From Myxococcales bacterium (lineage in GTDB: Bacteria; Myxococcota_A; SURF-8): a DNA stretch of 35,343 nt. The stretch is from NCBI GenBank assembly GCA_003598065.1, contig QZKR01000052.1, forward strand, positions 1-35,343. Direction: 5' to 3'. This document shows, piece by piece, positions 15,643 to 23,291 of the stretch (positions are counted from its first letter, which is position 1; each line of letters opens with the position of its first letter). The translations under genes and the position numbers were made by a program. The notes beneath the pieces were generated by a model, which was given only the letters and a program-made list of their open reading frames with translations, was not told the DNA's origin and did no database searches.

Positions 15643-17883
15643 TCAGTCCTCCAGCGGCCGGCAGGCGGGGACGCAATCCTCGCAGGCCGGGCACGACGAG
15701 GTGCCGCAAGGCGCGCAAACCTCCCACCACTCGCATTGCTGATCGCTGTAGCAGCCCGGCTCGCCCCAGGGACGGCAGGTGAGCGGGTTGACGCAGGCGT
15801 AGCAGTATTGCTGAACGGCGAGAATCTCGTCCTCGGTGCATTGCGGCGTGGGCATCATGCACAAAGGCTGGGTGCCGTCGTCGCAGTGCATGTCGCGTCC
15901 GCTGCCCATCGGCTGGCAGGTGTCGAGATAGACGCAGCTCCAGCAGCCGCCCTGGATCACCGACGTTCCGCCCGGCCCGCAATCGAGCCGCTCGATTTCG
16001 CAGGTCGCTATCGGTTCGGTCCGGCAGCCGTGCGGCGTGCAGGCCGACAGACAATTGTCGCAGGCCGGGCAGGAAGACGTGCCGCAGGAATTGCAGGCCG
16101 CCTCGGCCGGACAATCCGCATCGTCGTAGCAGCCGGGCTGGCCCCAGGGTTTGCAGGTCGCCGGGTTGACGCAGACGTAGCAGTTGTCCTGGTAGGCAAG
16201 GATCTCGAAATCGTCGCAGACCACCGGCAATAACGTCTCGCAGGTCGGCTCCGTGCCGTCGTCGCAGCGGGGGTCGTGTTCGAACGGCGCGCAGGCGTCG
16301 AGCCCGACGCAGACCCAGCAGCCGTCCCGGACGACGGAGGTCGCGCCCCCTCCGCAATCCGGCCGGATCATGTTGCAGAGCGGCTCGGGCTCGGTTGGGC
16401 AACCGTGCGCCACGCAGGCGGCAACGCAATCGAGGCAGTCCGGGCAGGAGGCCGTGCCGCACTCGTTGCACCATTCGTCGGGCCGGCAACTGGTATCGGA
16501 GAGACAGCCCGGCTCGCCCCACGGCGCGCAGGTCCCGGGATTCACGCATTGGTAGCAATGATCCTGGTACGCCAGAATTTCATAGTCCCGGCAGACCGGC
16601 GGTATGCGGTCGCACAAAGGCGTCGTGCCGTCGTCGCAGCGCGAGTCGTGGCCGGGATCGGCCGGTTCGCAGGTCTCGGCGTTCACGCACAGCCAGCAGC
16701 CGTCCCGCACGACGGAAACCTCGCCGAACTGGCAGCCGGGCCGCGACATGCGGCAGGTGGCCTCGGGCTCCGTGGCGCAGCCGTGCGGCGTGCAGGCGGC
16801 GACGCAATCGTCGCAGGCCGGGCAGGACGACGTGCCGCAGGGGTTGCACCAGGCGTAGGGCGTACAGCCCTCGTCGCTGTGGCAGTCGGGCTCGCCCCAG
16901 GGCCGGCACGTTTCCGGGTTGACGCACTCGTAGCAATGCTTTTGATAGGCCAGGATCTCGTAGGGCAGGCACTCGGGAACATCCATCAGACACATCGGTT
17001 GGGTCCCGTCGTCGCAACGGCGGTCGCGATCGACGGGCTCGCAGGTCTCCCTATCGACGCAGACCCAACAGGCGTCCTGCACCACCGCCACGGCCCCGGG
17101 GCCGCAGTCGGGCCGCGCCTCGTCGCAGGCCGCTTCCGGCTCGGTCGGGCAGCCGTGAGCCACGCAGCCGGCGACGCAATCGTCGCAGTCGGGACAGGAG
17201 GAAGCGGCGCAGGGGTCGCAATACTGATCCGACGGGCAGTCGCGGTCGCGGACGCAGCCGGCCTGGCCCCACGGCTGGCACGTCTCGGGGTTGACGCAGG
17301 CGTAACACGATTGCTGGTAGGCGAGGATTTCGTGCGGCTGGCAGACGGGAGTGGGCATGTCGCACAACGGCTCCGTTCCGTCATCGCAGTGCGTGTCGCG
17401 CGTCGCTTCGCAGGTTTCCAGGTTCACACACACCCAGCAGCCGTCGCGCACGACGGCTACGTTGCCTTCGCCGCAGTTGGGGCGCAGGCCGTCGCACGCC
17501 GGCTCCGCTTCCGTCTCGCAGCCGTGCGCTTCGCAGTAAGGCTGCCAGACGTCGGGCGGGTCCCGCCACTGAGCGCCGGGCGTCGTCACGCAATATTTGT
17601 CGGCCGGGCAATCGCTGTCGGTCTCGCATTCCGGCTGGGGCTGGTCGCCATCGGTGATGACGTCGTCGTCCTCGGTCACGTCGCCGTCCAAGGTTCCATC
17701 CCCCTCCGTCACGTCCTCGTCGCCGGCGTTGTCGCCGTCGCCCGATGCGTCCCCGTCTTCGGATCGGTCGCCATCCTCAGCGGCGTCGTCATCGGTGAAC
17801 ACCGCCGTTTCCTGGGTGGTGCAGCCGACGAGAGCCATGAAAACCCCCAACCGCAAAACCGTCTGTAGCAAGGTCGCGCGCAT
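15643..17883 (-). CDS. Lipoprotein with acidic DGD linker and five Cys-rich repeats of about 125 residues
   Basis: 746 residues; the ATG at 17883 has AGAGGAGGA upstream, and the longer frame before it is the promoter region. A signal ends in the good lipobox L-V-G-C (Cys21). Residues 30-80 are an acidic linker of repeated DGD units. From residue 86 the protein is Cys-rich. Five units start CDDGT at 166, 290, 415, 540 and 666, the last incomplete, preceded by a partial unit with its own CETDSDCPADKYC. Each unit reads CDDGTxPxC, EILAYQ, CYxCVNPxTCxPWGxxGC, SSCPxCxxCV, HGCxTEPE, then a VVRDGCWVCV-like block. The even Cys content suggests many disulfides, so the protein is probably extracytoplasmic and surface-exposed. 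I do not recognise the repeat family; it faintly recalls antistasin/Kazal-like domains. A near-perfect sigma-54 promoter lies just upstream. Confidence 0.88.
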   Translation of the reverse strand: MRATLLQTVLRLGVFMALVGCTTQETAVFTDDDAAEDGDRSEDGDASGDGDNAGDEDVTEGDGTLDGDVTEDDDVITDGDQPQPECETDSDCPADKYCVTTPGAQWRDPPDVWQPYCEAHGCETEAEPACDGLRPNCGEGNVAVVRDGCWVCVNLETCEATRDTHCDDGTEPLCDMPTPVCQPHEILAYQQSCYACVNPETCQPWGQAGCVRDRDCPSDQYCDPCAASSCPDCDDCVAGCVAHGCPTEPEAACDEARPDCGPGAVAVVQDACWVCVDRETCEPVDRDRRCDDGTQPMCLMDVPECLPYEILAYQKHCYECVNPETCRPWGEPDCHSDEGCTPYAWCNPCGTSSCPACDDCVAACTPHGCATEPEATCRMSRPGCQFGEVSVVRDGCWLCVNAETCEPADPGHDSRCDDGTTPLCDRIPPVCRDYEILAYQDHCYQCVNPGTCAPWGEPGCLSDTSCRPDEWCNECGTASCPDCLDCVAACVAHGCPTEPEPLCNMIRPDCGGGATSVVRDGCWVCVGLDACAPFEHDPRCDDGTEPTCETLLPVVCDDFEILAYQDNCYVCVNPATCKPWGQPGCYDDADCPAEAACNSCGTSSCPACDNCLSACTPHGCRTEPIATCEIERLDCGPGGTSVIQGGCWSCVYLDTCQPMGSGRDMHCDDGTQPLCMMPTPQCTEDEILAVQQYCYACVNPLTCRPWGEPGCYSDQQCEWWEVCAPCGTSSCPACEDCVPACRPLED
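15646..17388 (-). repeat. Coding tandem repeats, about 375 bp period, 4 full copies and a partial fifth
   Basis: Copies begin at minus-strand positions 17388, 17016, 16641, 16266 and 15888, at the CDDGT codons; spacings are 372, 375, 375 and 378 bases. Copies differ by many substitutions and one-codon indels, so this is an old expansion rather than a recent slip. Confidence 0.85.
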
Positions 17884-17928
17884 GGCGTCCTCCTCTGGGT
17901 TCTCAAATTTCAAGCTTGTCGAAACAGG

Positions 17929-17944
17929 AGCAAGGCCCGTGCCA
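17929..17944 (-). promoter_or_regulatory. Sigma-54 (-24/-12) promoter of the Cys-rich lipoprotein gene
   Basis: The minus strand from 17944 to 17929 reads TGGCACGGGCCTTGCT. This matches the consensus TGGCACG-N4-TTGCW at every defined position. The expected start is near 17919, giving a leader of about 36 bases before the ATG at 17883. Confidence 0.75.
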
Positions 17945-18005
17945 ATCCTCTGATTCGCCAACATGGCGAAACAGCTAGTCTTATCGGAGGACTGGCCCAA
18001 CCTTG

Positions 18006-18031
18006 TTGTCAAGCTGACAGGACAATTGTCC
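18006..18031. promoter_or_regulatory. Cluster of TTGTC/GACAA half-sites with a perfect 12-base palindrome
   Basis: GGACAATTGTCC (18020-18031) is a perfect palindrome. Next to it TGTCA-AGC-TGACA is another inverted repeat. The centre is about 107 bases upstream of the sigma-54 start, where enhancer-binding activators bind. It is also about 90-110 bases upstream of the ctpA-like transcript start on the other strand. Confidence 0.5.
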
Positions 18032-18082
18032 CCCACCGAGGCGGAATTTGCAAGCCCGCAATGCAAGGGGCGGTTCGCGGCC

Positions 18083-18112
18083 TCGTCAAGCCCCGGTCGG
18101 CTGTGTTATAGT
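18083..18112 (+). promoter_or_regulatory. Candidate sigma-70 promoter of the S41 protease gene
   Basis: TCGTCA (18083-18088), an 18-base spacer and TATAGT (18107-18112) place the start near 18119, about 28 bases before the ATG at 18147. The -10 is strong and the -35 weak. Confidence 0.5.
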
Positions 18113-18146
18113 CGAGCGTAAAGAAATCTGGTTTGCGAGGTTCGTC

Positions 18147-19433
18147 ATGCAGAATCGAATCCGAGGCTGGCGATTGGTCGCGATGCTGGCCATCACCTTC
18201 GCCCTCGGCGCGGCCTTCGGGGCGGCGAGCGGCTCGGCCGCCCGCGCCGAAACCGACGCCTACGGCAAGCTCGACATCTTCGCCAAGGTGCTCCATTACG
18301 TGGAGACCAACTATGTCGATAACGTGCGCCGCGAAGACCTGGTTTACGGCGCGATCCGCGGCATGCTGGACACGCTCGACCCGCACACCGTCTTCATGCC
18401 GCCGGACGTTTTCCAGGAGATGAAGATCGACACGAGCGGCGAATTCCAGGGCTTGGGGCTGATCGTCGAGTCGCGCGACCGGCGGCTCGTGGTCATCACG
18501 CCGATCGAGGACAGCCCCGCCGCGCACGCCGGAGTGCTGAAGAACGACGTCATCATCGCCATCGACGGCAAGGACACGCTCGACATGGAACTCGCCCAGG
18601 CGGTGACCTTGATGCGCGGCCCCGTCGGCACCAAGGCGAGCCTGACGCTCAGCCGCGAGGGCGTCGCCCAGCCGCTCGTCGTCGATCTCGTGCGCGGCCA
18701 CATCCGCGTCGCCTCCGTCGAACAGCGGCTTCTCGACAAGGGCGTGGGCTATCTGAAGATCAAATCCTTCCAGGACCGCACCGACGCCCAGGCCGTCAAG
18801 GCGCTGCAGACGCTCTCGCGGCAGAACTCCGGCGAACTGACGTCGCTCGTGCTCGACCTGCGCGGCAACCCCGGCGGGCTCTTGGAGGAAGGCGTGCGCT
18901 TCGCCGACGAGTTCTTGGGCGACGGGCTGATTGTCAGCACCGAAGGCCGCAACGGCCAGCAGGTCGAGACGGCGCGCGCCCACCCCTCCGGCGCGGCGGT
19001 CGCCCCGCGTCTGGCCGTGCTCGTCGATGAGCAGAGCGCCTCGGCGGCCGAGATCGTCGCCGGCGCGCTGCAGGACCAGCGGCGCGCCCTGCTCTTCGGC
19101 GTCACCACCTACGGCAAGGGCTCGGTGCAGAACATCATCAGTCTCGACGACGGCAGCGGCTTGAAGATCACCGTCGCCCGCTATTTCACGCCGTCCCGCC
19201 GGCCGATCGAAGGGGTCGGCGTCGCGCCGGACGTCGTCGTGGCCAATCCCGCCGCGCTGGAGCAGTGGACGCCGGAGGTGGACGAAAGCGGGCTGGCCCC
19301 GGAACCGCCGGAAACGGACGCGACGGGGAAAAAGCTTCTGGCGGCGCTTCCCTTGCCGAAGGACCTCGATCCCAACGACCATCAACTCCGCGCCGCCTAC
19401 GCCTATCTGAAGCTGGGGGAACTGCCGAAGTAG
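18147..19433 (+). CDS. ctpA: Carboxy-terminal processing protease, S41 family (CtpA-like)
   Basis: 428 residues from the ATG at 18147, with GAGG eight bases upstream. An N-terminal signal or anchor (residues 9-28) directs it to the periplasm. GMLDTLDPHTVFMPPDVFQEM begins the S41 core. A PDZ domain follows (GLGLIVES through EDSPAAHAGVLKNDVIIAIDGK, about 100-185). The protease domain has LVLDLRGNPGGLLEEGV and DEQSASAAEI with the nucleophile Ser297 or Ser299. Lys324 in TYGKGSVQ is the general base. Such proteases trim or degrade periplasmic and lipoprotein substrates and often act in morphogenesis or envelope stress. It is shorter than E. coli Prc and typical of CtpA. It is transcribed away from the Cys-rich lipoprotein, sharing one regulatory region. 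An REP-like hairpin lies just after its stop. Confidence 0.93.
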   Translation: MQNRIRGWRLVAMLAITFALGAAFGAASGSAARAETDAYGKLDIFAKVLHYVETNYVDNVRREDLVYGAIRGMLDTLDPHTVFMPPDVFQEMKIDTSGEFQGLGLIVESRDRRLVVITPIEDSPAAHAGVLKNDVIIAIDGKDTLDMELAQAVTLMRGPVGTKASLTLSREGVAQPLVVDLVRGHIRVASVEQRLLDKGVGYLKIKSFQDRTDAQAVKALQTLSRQNSGELTSLVLDLRGNPGGLLEEGVRFADEFLGDGLIVSTEGRNGQQVETARAHPSGAAVAPRLAVLVDEQSASAAEIVAGALQDQRRALLFGVTTYGKGSVQNIISLDDGSGLKITVARYFTPSRRPIEGVGVAPDVVVANPAALEQWTPEVDESGLAPEPPETDATGKKLLAALPLPKDLDPNDHQLRAAYAYLKLGELPK

Positions 19434-19444
19434 GGTCAGCCGAA

Positions 19445-19479
19445 CACATGCTTGTCGCAGGCTCCAAGCATGGCACGCC
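19445..19479 (+). repeat. REP-like palindromic element, copy 1
   Basis: Stem CATGCTTG/CAAGCATG (19447-19454 with 19465-19472) around the loop TCGCAGGCTC, followed by GGCACGCC. It lies 12 bases after the ctpA stop. It is inverted relative to copy 2 across the SDR gene. Confidence 0.75.
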
Positions 19480-19533
19480 CCAAGCAGGCCACCCGCTGCT
19501 GACCTTCGGCAGAGGTGCTCGACCGCCTGCCGC

Positions 19534-20295
19534 TCAGGCGGGCTTCGCCGTCGTGACGTTCAACGCCGCGGCGTTGACGATCACGGGCAGCTTGGACTTC
19601 CAGTCGGCCCAGGTCTTCGGGTTCGTCGCCAGCTCGCACATGAAGTGCGCGACGTTGGCCATGTTCGTGCTGCCGGGCGCGAAGAGGCTGTTCACGAGGC
19701 CCTCGTGCAACGCGTACTCCGAGACGTCGCCCTCCAGGAGCGAGTCCGGTCGGACTGCCGCCCACTGAACGAACGCGTTGTTCGGCCCGATTTCCTCGAG
19801 CAGGAAGTCCGCGGCCCGCTGGTTGTCCTTGGCCGGGGGAAGCACGCCGCAGAGCATCCAGAGAAACGCCCTCTCGAGAGAGCCCCGGCGCGTGTCGAGG
19901 CCGCCTGGGCGATTGACCGAGACGCTGCTCATGAGGATGAACTTGACCGGCGCTGCGGGCTCGAGCGCTTCGATCCCTCGGCACAGGCGCATCGTCGCTC
20001 TCGTGACAAGGTCACGCGGTGGTCCGAAGATGCCCTTGAGGCTGAGGACGTGACCGAGACAGGAGATGACGGCGTCGCAGCCGCGCAGGTGTTGCTGCAG
20101 CTCCTCATCTCGAAGCGACAGCAGGCTGGCCTCGATCACCGTCAGGTTGGGGTTCCCCGCGACGTCGGGCGGAAGCTTCCCGCCCGATCGCACGATGGCG
20201 CGAACGCCTATGCCGCGGCCCAGGAGTTGCTGCAACACGCGCCCGCCCGTGCGTCCGGTGCCGCCAACGAGAAGAACGGTTTGTTGCGTGGGCAT
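19534..20295 (-). CDS. NAD(P)-binding atypical SDR protein (NmrA/NAD(P)H-binding type)
   Basis: 253 residues from the ATG at 20295, with AAGGAGA about seven bases upstream. VLLVGGTGRTGGRVLQQLL is the GxxGxxG Rossmann motif near residues 10-17, and VRAIVRS ends the second strand. CDAVISCLGHV and KFILMSSVSV match atypical short-chain reductases of the NAD(P)H-binding group. There the usual Tyr-x-x-x-Lys is missing, replaced by a segment with KDNQRAADFLLEE. WAAVRPDSLLEG and NMANVAHFMCELATNP end the domain. The role may be flavin or quinone reduction, or regulatory cofactor binding; the substrate is unknown. The gene stands alone, bracketed by inverted REP-like hairpins. Neighbours on either side are unrelated, so it may be an acquired cassette. 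Confidence 0.85.
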   Translation of the reverse strand: MPTQQTVLLVGGTGRTGGRVLQQLLGRGIGVRAIVRSGGKLPPDVAGNPNLTVIEASLLSLRDEELQQHLRGCDAVISCLGHVLSLKGIFGPPRDLVTRATMRLCRGIEALEPAAPVKFILMSSVSVNRPGGLDTRRGSLERAFLWMLCGVLPPAKDNQRAADFLLEEIGPNNAFVQWAAVRPDSLLEGDVSEYALHEGLVNSLFAPGSTNMANVAHFMCELATNPKTWADWKSKLPVIVNAAALNVTTAKPA

Positions 20296-20367
20296 GTCTA
20301 TGTCTCCTTCAAGCATCTCGGGAGCGCAAGACCGGGCGTGGTCGCCAGCGACGGGTGGCGGGTTTGA

Positions 20368-20402
20368 AGTGTGCCATGCTTGGAGTTTGCGACAAGCATG
20401 TG
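20368..20402 (-). repeat. REP-like palindromic element, copy 2
   Basis: On the minus strand the same stem CATGCTTG/CAAGCATG (20400-20393 with 20382-20375) encloses TCGCAAACTC and is followed by GGCACAC-like bases. It lies just upstream of the SDR gene, inverted relative to copies 1 and 3. Confidence 0.75.
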
Positions 20403-20458
20403 CCTTGAAGTTTGATTTTCCCTCCGACGCACTCACGTAAAAAAAAACTATTTCATGA

Positions 20459-20493
20459 GACATGCCTGTCGCGGACTCCAGGCATGGCACACC
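20459..20493 (+). repeat. REP-like palindromic element, copy 3 with a compensatory base pair
   Basis: Stem CATGCCTG/CAGGCATG (20461-20468 with 20479-20486) around TCGCGGACTC, followed by GGCACACC. Compared with copies 1 and 2, one T-A pair has become C-G on both arms. The hairpin lies just beyond the HAD gene's stop; a run of nine T on the minus strand begins about 13 bases further, so it may also help end that transcript. Confidence 0.75.
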
Positions 20494-20523
20494 CCAACCA
20501 CGTTATCCATCCATGGTTCAAGC

Positions 20524-21147
20524 TCAGCCTTCAAGTTTGTCCAGCAGGGCGGGCAAGCCGGAAAGATCGGGAAGCCCGAAATCGCCGAAGCCCGGACGGG
20601 CTTTCTCGCCGACGATCACCGAGCGCACCCCGCCGTTTTTCGCCGTCTCCACGTCGATCTCCGAATCGCCGACTAGCAGCGTCTCTCCGGCTGAAGCAGC
20701 CAGCTTATCGAGGATCGTACTCACGACGATCTTATGCGGCTTCGGTTCGGCGAGCGTGCGGGCATGAACGACGTACTCGAAGTAGCGCTCCAGGTCGAAG
20801 TGCTTCAGCACGGCCGGCGTCGTCGGGCCGCGATTGGTGGCGAGGGCGAGCTTGCAGCGGCCATGAACGGCGGCCAGGGTCTCGCGCACGAAAGGCTTCA
20901 GCGTCAAAGAAATCAGGTGCAGCCGGGGATCGAAATTTTCCTTGAACCGCTTGGCCTTCGCCAGAATTTCCGGATCGGGAAGCATCAGTTCGAGAAAGCC
21001 CTTTTCGGGAAGAGTGTAGAAAAGCTCCGCCTTGTCCTCCGGAAACGGCAATCCGAGATGCTCGTACATCTGGCGAAAGAAGAACAGCAGGGCGTCCTTC
21101 GAGCCGATCAGCGTTTCGTCCAGATCGAAGATGAGGGCTTTGATCAT
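20524..21147 (-). CDS. HAD-superfamily phosphatase, phosphoglycolate phosphatase-like
   Basis: 207 residues. The first HAD motif is FDLDETL (nucleophile Asp8, acid Asp10). A helical cap follows (about 20-85). Motif 2 is ALATNRG and motif 3 lies around EPKPHKIVV (Lys). Motif 4 is LLVGDSEIDVETAKNGG. This is the Gph/PpaX type of subfamily I, which removes phosphate from small metabolites such as 2-phosphoglycolate. The exact substrate is not readable. AAGG lies about eight bases before the ATG. It follows the radical SAM gene by about 90 bases on the same strand, and an REP-like hairpin lies after its stop. Confidence 0.9.
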   Translation of the reverse strand: MIKALIFDLDETLIGSKDALLFFFRQMYEHLGLPFPEDKAELFYTLPEKGFLELMLPDPEILAKAKRFKENFDPRLHLISLTLKPFVRETLAAVHGRCKLALATNRGPTTPAVLKHFDLERYFEYVVHARTLAEPKPHKIVVSTILDKLAASAGETLLVGDSEIDVETAKNGGVRSVIVGEKARPGFGDFGLPDLSGLPALLDKLEG

Positions 21148-21238
21148 GCGTAACCCTTGCCGCCGGGGTTATGGGAGTCGGCGGGTCGGGCCATGATAGT
21201 CGGGCGTATCGCCTAACGCAAGCCGGGCCGCCGGCGTT

Positions 21239-22111
21239 CTACAAGCCCCGCATCCATTCCGGTTTGAGGGTGCGGTCGTCGTGGCGGGCGATCACGTCGT
21301 CGATCAAGGCCAGCACGCGCGGCTTGTCCTGCGGCATGTCGGCCTTGATCGGCAGGTAATTGCTCGCATGGTTGGCGGTGAAGTGGCAACGGCTGAAATC
21401 GCTTTCGGCGACGATCGTCCGCAGCTCGCGCAAAAGACCCCACTTGTCGGGCAGCACGAAGCGGCCCGCTTCGGCGTCCTCGTAAAGCGGCGTGCCGAGG
21501 ACAAGCGTCAGCATCAGGCAGCCCACGTAATCCGGATCGGCGGCCGTGAGCAGCGCGGCGGTGTTCCGGGCGTGCTGCTCGGACAACTCCTCGCCGCCCG
21601 CGCCCAACAGCACGATCGCCGAGTAGAGGATGCCCGCCTGCTTCACGCGCCGCCCGGCCTCGGCCTGCTCGGCGGCGGTGGAGCCCTTGCGGATGCGGCG
21701 CAGCACCTCGTCGTCGCCCGACTCCAGGCCGTGGTAGACGATGCCCAAGCCCGCGTCCTTCAGTTCCCGCAGTTCCTCGACGGATTTCGCCAGCACGCCG
21801 CGCGCGTCGCCGTAGACGCCGACCCGCTCGATCTGCGGGCCGTGTTCCTTGATGTAGCGCAGAATGCGCACGAGCTTGTTGGTCGAGAGAATCAGCGCGT
21901 CGCCGTCGCAAAGGAACACGCGGCGGTAATAGGGCTCGGCCAGCCCCTCATCCAGGTCGGCCTGGATCGTCTCCCATTTCTTGGCGCGAAAGGTTTTGTC
22001 GGCGTACATCGCGCAGAAGGCGCAGGTGTTGTGGCTGCAGCCGACCGTCGCCTGAACGAGCAGCGAATCCGCTTCGGAAGGCGGGCGGAAGATCGCGCCG
22101 ACGTAATCCAT
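21239..22111 (-). CDS. Radical SAM protein with CX4CX2C cluster motif
   Basis: 290 residues. The [4Fe-4S] motif is GCSHNTCAFCAMY, with Cys25, Cys30 and Cys33; this is C-x4-C-x2-C, one residue longer than the classic spacing. Next are KWETIQADLDEG and FLCDGDALILSTNKL (the GGE-like SAM strand). GVYGDARGVLAKSVEELRELKDAGLGIVYHGLESGDDEVLRRIRKG is written here only as a region (about 97-142) because its HGLESG pattern is the classic radical SAM 'GLES' motif. Related proteins occur widely in bacteria and archaea with unknown substrates, and I recall the longer Cys spacing in that group. GGAG lies seven bases before the ATG. It starts 14 bases after trxB and is probably cotranscribed with it, which would allow thioredoxin-linked redox support. 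Confidence 0.88.
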   Translation of the reverse strand: MDYVGAIFRPPSEADSLLVQATVGCSHNTCAFCAMYADKTFRAKKWETIQADLDEGLAEPYYRRVFLCDGDALILSTNKLVRILRYIKEHGPQIERVGVYGDARGVLAKSVEELRELKDAGLGIVYHGLESGDDEVLRRIRKGSTAAEQAEAGRRVKQAGILYSAIVLLGAGGEELSEQHARNTAALLTAADPDYVGCLMLTLVLGTPLYEDAEAGRFVLPDKWGLLRELRTIVAESDFSRCHFTANHASNYLPIKADMPQDKPRVLALIDDVIARHDDRTLKPEWMRGL

Positions 22112-22125
22112 CCGTCGTCTCCGCC

Positions 22126-23064
22126 TCAGCCTTCCTGCGCCTCCAGCCAGCGTTCGGCCTCCAGGGCCGCCATGCAGCCCGAGCCGGCGGCCGTGACCGC
22201 CTGGCGGTAGACGTGGTCCTGGACGTCGCCGCAGGCGAAGACGCCTTCGAGGCTCGTCTTGGTCGAATCGGGCGCGGTGAGCAGGTAGCCTTTCTCGTCC
22301 GTCTTGAGCTGACCCTTGAACAGCTCGGTGTTCGGCGTATGGCCGATGGCGAGGAAAAAGCCGTCGCAGGCGAGTTCGCGGATTTCGCCCGTCTTGACGT
22401 CCTTGATGCGGACGCCGGTGACGCCCATGTCGTCGCCCAGCACTTCCACCGGCAGACCGTTCCAGACGACCTCGATCTTGGGGTTGGAAAGCGCCCGTTT
22501 GACCATGATCTTCGAGGCGCGGAATTCGTCGCGGCGGTGGACGATGTAAACTTTCTTGGCGAACTTGGAGAGGTGATTCGCCTCCTCCATCGCCGAATCG
22601 CCGCCGCCCACGACCACCACGACGCGGTCGCGGAAGAAGGGCCCGTCGCAGGTGGCGCAGGCGCTGACGCCGCGCCCCTGGAAGGTCTGCTCCGAGGGCA
22701 GGCCGAGGTAGCGCGCCGAGGCGCCGGTGGAGATAATGATCGCTTCGGCCAGGTATTCCTTGCCGTTGGCGAACACTTTAAAGGGCCGTTTCGAAAAATC
22801 CACCTTCTCGACGGGGGCGGGGATCACCGTCGTCCCGAAGCGCTCGGCCTGGCGTTTCATGACGTCCATCAGGTCGGGGCCCTGAATGCCGTGCTCGAAA
22901 CCGGGAAAGTTCTCCACCTCCGTGGTGGTGGTAAGCTGGCCTCCGGGCTGCATCCCCATGAACAGCACCGGCTTCAGGTCGGCGCGCGCCGTGTAGAGGG
23001 CGGCGGTGTAGCCCGCCGGGCCCGAGCCGATGATCGCCACTTTCACATGCTCCGCATTTGCCAT
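22126..23064 (-). CDS. trxB: Thioredoxin reductase
   Basis: 312 residues from the ATG at 23064 with AAAGGA about nine bases upstream; upstream codons are not protein-like. The FAD motif is GSGPAG (13-18). [16 protein letters not shown] is the family's conserved loop, and CATC (Cys136, Cys139) is the redox disulfide, followed by DGPFF. The NADPH motif is GGGDSA (153-158), with HRRDEFRA close by. [10 protein letters not shown] and the C-terminal [14 protein letters not shown] complete the fold. It reduces thioredoxin with NADPH in the cytoplasm. It heads a minus-strand group with the radical SAM gene (14-base gap) and possibly the HAD gene. Confidence 0.97.
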   Translation of the reverse strand: MANAEHVKVAIIGSGPAGYTAALYTARADLKPVLFMGMQPGGQLTTTTEVENFPGFEHGIQGPDLMDVMKRQAERFGTTVIPAPVEKVDFSKRPFKVFANGKEYLAEAIIISTGASARYLGLPSEQTFQGRGVSACATCDGPFFRDRVVVVVGGGDSAMEEANHLSKFAKKVYIVHRRDEFRASKIMVKRALSNPKIEVVWNGLPVEVLGDDMGVTGVRIKDVKTGEIRELACDGFFLAIGHTPNTELFKGQLKTDEKGYLLTAPDSTKTSLEGVFACGDVQDHVYRQAVTAAGSGCMAALEAERWLEAQEG

Positions 23065-23225
23065 ACCGATCGTCCTTTCAGAAGAGGTTCGTGCGCAGAC
23101 CGTTTGTCGCGTCACCTGTAACTGTAATCATCAATTCCCGGCGCGCAACCGGAAAAAGCAAAGGCGTAGGCTTCATGCGCCGGCGCTTTTCAAGCCGCGA
23201 AACCGGCGAAAATCGGATTAATTGC

Positions 23226-23254
23226 TTGACAACCGCCGGGCATTAATCTAGAAA
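23226..23254 (+). promoter_or_regulatory. Promoter of rplM-rpsI
   Basis: TTGACA (23226-23231), a 17-base spacer and TAGAAA (23249-23254). The start is expected near 23261, about 30 bases before the rplM ATG. The -10 with its flank (CTAGAAACTG) matches the one at 7692-7697. Confidence 0.72.
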
Positions 23255-23291
23255 CTGTGGTCCCTGACGGTTGCCGTCACAGGAGAATGCC

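Noticed and set aside
15646..17388. Regular repeats that might suggest a CRISPR array
   Set aside because: The period is about 375 bases, the copies are diverged, and the frame is open throughout; they are protein repeats.
18009..19385. Long minus-strand frame opposite ctpA
   Set aside because: The plus strand carries PDZ and S41 catalytic motifs; the reverse frame is a shadow.
19471..19486. TGGCACGCCCCAAGCA inside REP copy 1 as a sigma-54 promoter
   Set aside because: It has GG-N10-GC but points into the 3' end of an opposing gene, and the -12 element is poor; it comes from the repeat's own flank.
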